From an uncultured Clostridia bacterium (lineage in GTDB: Bacteria > Bacillota > Clostridia > Christensenellales > Borkfalkiaceae), in the NCBI GenBank assembly GCA_947589335.1, contig CANPZH010000063.1, forward strand, positions 1 through 8,289: 8,289 nucleotides of DNA, in the 5' to 3' direction. The position numbers were made by a program, and so were the translations under genes. Shown piece after piece: positions 6,830 through 8,289 of the stretch (position 1 is its first letter; every line of letters begins with the position of its first letter). The notes beneath the pieces are model-generated. The model worked only from the letters and a program-made list of their open reading frames with translations, ran no database searches and was not told where the DNA came from.

Positions 6830-6858
6830 TTGACAAGTAAACTTGGCAGTGCTATCCT
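6830..6858 (+). promoter_or_regulatory. SigA-type promoter of the DUF6442-like/XRE cassette
   Basis: Perfect -35 TTGACA (6830-6835), a 17-nt spacer, -10 TATCCT (6853-6858), and TG one base upstream of the -10 (6850-6851; extended -10). The expected transcript start is about 6864-6866, with a leader of about 28 nt to the ATG at 6893. Two identical near-palindromes overlap it, one entering the -35 and one starting at the transcript start, so it should be repressible. Confidence 0.82.
6831..6848. promoter_or_regulatory. Operator copy 1 (overlaps the -35)
   Basis: TGACAAGTAAACTTGGCA, an 8-2-8 inverted repeat with a single mismatched pair and a perfect CAAGT-AA-ACTTG core (6834-6845). It covers five of six -35 bases and most of the spacer. 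A bound protein would block RNA polymerase. The likely binder is the XRE protein encoded at 7638-7844, by context. Confidence 0.7.
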
Positions 6859-6863
6859 ATAGA

Positions 6864-6881
6864 TGACAAGTAAACTTGGCA
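6864..6881. promoter_or_regulatory. Operator copy 2 (at the transcription start)
   Basis: Exact repeat of the 18-bp site at 6831-6848, offset by 33 bp, close to three helical turns, so two bound dimers would face the same side of the DNA. It spans the expected transcript start and ends on the first base of the AAGGAGG ribosome site (6881-6887). The exact duplication argues for a cooperative operator pair. Confidence 0.7.
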
Positions 6882-6892
6882 AGGAGGGAAGG

Positions 6893-7258
6893 ATGGAGGA
6901 AAAGGAACTCTCCAAAGATGAGATCTTGGAGCGGAGCCGCAAGGAGAACGAAAAGAACGGCGACGAGCGGGAACAGGCAAAGTGGAAATGGGTGACTTAC
7001 AGCGGCTATCTCGCGACGGTCATCGCCATCGTCATCCTCATGTGGTGCTACATTTTGCTCCACAAGGCCGAGGAGTTCTTCTACCCGCTGTACGTTCTGT
7101 TGGGCACGGGCATGAGCGCGCAGACCACCTGCCAGGCGATCGTCATGAAAAAGGGCAAGGGCAAGACGATCAGCATCGTCTGCGCCGTCCTGCTGATCGC
7201 CGTGACGATCGCCATGTGGGTGCTCTTTGCCCTCTCCCTTGCGGGGATCGAATTTTGA
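6893..7258 (+). CDS. DUF6442-like small three-pass membrane protein, paralog A
   Basis: A 121-aa membrane protein. The N-terminus is soluble and charged with the motif LSKDEILERSRKENEKNGDE (residues 6-25), which matches the conserved start of DUF6442-family proteins from memory of the family. Three hydrophobic segments follow: about 34-55 (YSGYLATVIAIVILMWCYILL), 63-83, and 92-116 (TISIVCAVLLIAVTIAMWVL). Basic residues lie between segments 2 and 3 (MKKGKGK). The start at 6893 is preferred over an in-frame ATG at 6863 because AAGGAGG lies 5 nt upstream of it and the earlier ATG falls at or before the expected transcript start inside the operator. First gene of the cassette; the next gene begins 10 nt after its stop. 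Function unknown; such proteins are commonly found beside small XRE regulators. Confidence 0.85.
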   Translation: MEEKELSKDEILERSRKENEKNGDEREQAKWKWVTYSGYLATVIAIVILMWCYILLHKAEEFFYPLYVLLGTGMSAQTTCQAIVMKKGKGKTISIVCAVLLIAVTIAMWVLFALSLAGIEF

Positions 7259-7268
7259 GGTGAAAGAG

Positions 7269-7637
7269 ATGGAAGAAAGAGACGAAGAACAGCTCTCCAA
7301 AGAGGAGATCCTGGCGCGCAGCCGCAAGGAGAACGAGAAATCGGGCGACGAGCGGGAACGGGGGCGCAGACTGTGGACGAAAAACGTCGGGTTCATGGCG
7401 ACCGTGCTCGCCTGCGCCGTCGCCCTCATCGTGCGGGTGTGCTTCGAGGACGATGTCCCCTACGAAATCATGGCGATCATCCTGACCGGGCTTGCGGCGC
7501 AGAATATCACGGAAACGTTCATCACCGAGAACAGGAAGTTAAAGGCGTTCACGTTTGGCGTGGCGGTGATATCGATCGGCGTAGCGATCTTATATTGGGT
7601 GGAGTTCGGGCTGCAACTTGCGGGAACGATATCATAA
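7269..7637 (+). CDS. DUF6442-like small three-pass membrane protein, paralog B
   Basis: A 122-aa paralog of the preceding gene. It shares the N-terminal motif (LSKEEILARSRKENEKSGDE, residues 9-28) and topology, with hydrophobic segments at about 39-58, 65-84 and 92-117, plus ATV, LTG-x-x-AQ and LAG near matching positions. DNA encoding the motif is 60/70 identical to its neighbour (7293-7362 against 6908-6977), so this is a tandem duplication whose membrane part has diverged more. The start at 7269 is chosen because GAGGTG, which overlaps the upstream stop codon, lies 6 nt before it; upstream ATG 7227 lies inside the previous gene. It ends TAA directly followed by the ATG of the XRE gene, so translation is probably coupled. 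Two different paralogs might form a hetero-oligomer; this is speculative. Confidence 0.85.
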   Translation: MEERDEEQLSKEEILARSRKENEKSGDERERGRRLWTKNVGFMATVLACAVALIVRVCFEDDVPYEIMAIILTGLAAQNITETFITENRKLKAFTFGVAVISIGVAILYWVEFGLQLAGTIS

Positions 7638-7844
7638 ATGGACGAGAAACTCATTCTCCGCAACCGCCTGAAGGAGGCGCGCGCGGAAAAAAATCTATCG
7701 CAGGGGGAGCTCGCCGCGCTCGTCGGCGTGTCGCGGAATACGATCTCCTCCATCGAGACGGGACAATTCTGCCCCACGGCGAAGCTCGCCCTCGTTCTGT
7801 GCATCGCGCTCGATAAGACGTTCGAAGAGCTCTTCTATTTTTGA
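7638..7844 (+). CDS. Small XRE-family helix-turn-helix regulator
   Basis: A 68-aa protein that is essentially one HTH_3 domain. Helix 1 is about 8-17 (RNRLKEARAE). LSQGELAALVGVSRNTISSI (residues 20-39) contains the turn and recognition helix, and ETGQFCPTAKLALVLCIALD and FEELF complete the five-helix fold. It belongs to the class of 60-75-aa XRE regulators (LSQ-ELA-VGVSR-TI-IE-G) common in Firmicutes. It begins directly after the stop of paralog B (TAAATG) with only a weak upstream purine stretch, so translation likely depends on coupling. As third gene of a cassette whose promoter bears two identical operators, it is probably an autorepressor. No separate ligand or protease domain is visible, so induction could involve the membrane partners, but nothing in the sequence shows this. 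Confidence 0.92.
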   Translation: MDEKLILRNRLKEARAEKNLSQGELAALVGVSRNTISSIETGQFCPTAKLALVLCIALDKTFEELFYF

Positions 7845-7850
7845 GCCCCC

Positions 7851-7871
7851 CTCGGCTTACGCCTCGCCAGC
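7851..7871 (+). repeat. Direct repeat copy 1 (CTCGGCTTACGCCTCG type)
   Basis: Starts CTCGGCTTACGCCTCG and matches 8127-8146 in the same orientation with one extra T and one substitution. It lies just after the XRE stop codon and is probably a remnant end of the repeat element seen at 8116-8289. Confidence 0.55.
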
Positions 7872-7898
7872 CTTACGGCGGCAGGAACCGCCGCAAGG
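7871..7898 (+). repeat. Hairpin downstream of the XRE gene
   Basis: CCTT-a-CGGCGG (7871-7881) pairs with CCGCCG-c-AAGG (7888-7898) around CAGGAA: 10 pairs with one A.C mismatch. It is 26 nt past the cassette stop codon. No T-run follows, so it may act as an RNA 3' stabiliser or be part of the repeat rather than an intrinsic terminator. Confidence 0.45.
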
Positions 7899-7925
7899 CC
7901 CATCGCGGTTGCCACCGCTCCCGTC

Positions 7926-7972
7926 ACGGCGCCGCTCACAGTGCACCGCACTGTTGAGCAGAATGGCGCCGT
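7926..7972. repeat. Long interrupted hairpin (47 nt)
   Basis: ACGGCGCC (7926-7933) pairs with GGCGCCGT (7965-7972), GCTC (7934-7937) with GAGC (7956-7959), and ACAGTGC (7938-7944) with GCACTGT (7948-7954) around an ACC loop. A 1-nt bulge (7955) and a 5-nt bulge (7960-7964) are the only interruptions in 19 pairs. Both the 8-bp outer and 7-bp inner arms are perfect. Confidence 0.6.
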
Positions 7973-7978
7973 TCCCCC

Positions 7979-8076
7979 TACGTCATTCCGAACGAATGTG
8001 AGGAATCTGAAACCGAGATTCCTCGCAGACAATCATTTCGCACTCCGTATATGTCTTTTCGGCTCGGAATGACGTA
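7979..8076. repeat. 98-bp element with perfect 13-bp terminal inverted repeats
   Basis: TACGTCATTCCGA (7979-7991) is the exact reverse complement of TCGGAATGACGTA (8064-8076). Inside, GAGGAATCT (8000-8008) pairs with AGATTCCTC (8016-8024) around a 7-nt loop. The sequence type (CGTCATTCCGA...GAGGAATCT) resembles a non-coding repeat that I recall as dispersed in gut Clostridia genomes. It has no coding capacity, so it looks like a MITE-like or REP-like element. Confidence 0.65.
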
Positions 8077-8092
8077 AAAGGAAACGCAGGGC

Positions 8093-8103
8093 GGAATGAC
8101 GTA
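8093..8103 (-). repeat. Solo end of the terminal-inverted-repeat element
   Basis: GGAATGACGTA repeats the right end of the 7979-8076 element 27 bp later. A further degenerate copy (AGAATGACA) follows near 8108-8116. This suggests nested or partly deleted copies. Confidence 0.55.
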
Positions 8104-8115
8104 ATTTAGAATGAC

Positions 8116-8289
8116 ACCCCCTCAGTCTCGGCTACGCCTCGACAGCTCCCCCTCGAGGGGGCGCCAAGGGAGTTTTTCTTGCTGTCCCCTTGAGGGGTCA
8201 TAAGACGCACTCCTGCCGATCAGCCCAGTGGGCTGTCGGCGGCGGCTTATGGTGAGTGAGCGCATTCTCAGCGCGAACGGTGACCGAGG
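8116..8289. repeat. Second palindrome-rich repeat element, continuing past the right edge
   Basis: Begins CACCCCCTCAGTCTCGG. It contains the direct repeat copy 2 (8127-8146), the perfect 14-bp palindrome CCCCCTCGAGGGGG (8148-8161), CCCCTTGAGGGG (8186-8197), and a hairpin GCCGA-t-CAGCC / GGCTG-TCGGC (8215-8240). The C-rich start plus CTCGAG-type palindrome resembles a family of intergenic repeats that I recall from gut Clostridia; no reading frame runs through it. Confidence 0.55.

Larger units (their letters stand above)
7845..8289. other. Gene-free, palindrome-rich intergenic region
   Basis: These 445 bases contain no convincing reading frame and no RNA gene I can identify. They are filled with inverted and direct repeats listed separately: hairpins at 7871-7898 and 7926-7972, a terminal-inverted-repeat element at 7979-8076, a solo end at 8093-8103, and a second palindromic element from about 8116 to the edge. 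Repeat fragments appear inserted beside each other. The XRE stop codon is only 6 nt from the first repeat. Confidence 0.75.

Noticed and set aside
6831..6881. Paired 18-bp repeat as a CRISPR remnant or integration (att) site
   Set aside because: There are only two copies 33 bp apart, placed exactly on promoter elements, with an internal dyad and a regulator gene in the same unit. An operator pair explains this better, and no cas or integrase gene is present.
6863..6892. Earlier start for paralog A at 6863
   Set aside because: This ATG lies at or before the expected transcript start and in the operator, without a ribosome site. The ATG at 6893 has AAGGAGG at ideal spacing and gives the family-typical N-terminus.
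7835..8032. A 65-codon open frame on the minus strand with an Ala/Val-rich hydrophobic middle
   Set aside because: It begins inside the inverted-repeat element and runs through hairpin sequences into the XRE gene. It lacks a ribosome site and its composition follows the GC-rich repeats.

Overview
The window looks like a piece of a GC-rich Firmicutes (Clostridia) chromosome, most likely an uncultured gut lineage near Christensenellales. This is inferred, not proven. It rests on three lipoproteins with Firmicutes-style surface modules, a double Myb/SANT-like regulator with a coiled-coil tail (RsfA-like organisation), a DUF6442-like membrane protein pair with a small XRE regulator, strong AGGAGG-type ribosome sites, and intergenic inverted repeats of the 'CGTCATTCCGA...' kind. 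No rRNA, tRNA, CRISPR array, transposase or phage gene is visible.

Left half (1-4861, minus strand): one promoter (TTGACT, 18-nt spacer, TATAAT; 4832-4861) drives three consecutive lipoprotein genes read right to left. The first (506 aa) joins five cysteine-rich repeats, a Cna-B/SpaA-like beta module and a TlpA/ResA-type thioredoxin domain with a WCNPC active site. The second (812 aa) has a divergent InlB-type module followed by about seven repeats that open with a Gly-Thr-Trp-like motif. The third has InlB B-repeats and runs off the left edge. The intergenic gaps are only 23 and 42 nt, so this looks like an operon for surface-anchored proteins, one of which can do thiol-disulfide chemistry.

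Middle (4946-6818): a minus-strand pair encodes the double Myb-like DNA-binding protein and a 69-aa single-pass membrane protein, and ends at a 14-bp GC-rich hairpin. Divergent from it, a 294-aa protein of unrecognised family starts almost directly at its transcript start and ends at a textbook intrinsic terminator.

Right (6830-7844, plus strand): a compact regulated cassette. A consensus-like promoter with an extended -10 carries two exact copies of an 18-bp near-palindrome, one overlapping the -35 and one over the expected transcription start. It is followed by two paralogous small three-pass membrane proteins and, directly abutting, a 68-aa XRE-family regulator. The simplest reading is an autorepressed operon in which the XRE protein binds the twin operators.

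Right edge (7845-8289): no credible gene. The stretch is packed with inverted repeats: a 28-nt hairpin, a 47-nt interrupted long hairpin, a 98-bp element with perfect 13-bp terminal inverted repeats, an extra solo copy of that terminus, and a second palindrome-rich element that continues past the edge. These look like dispersed non-coding repeats or MITE-like remnants.
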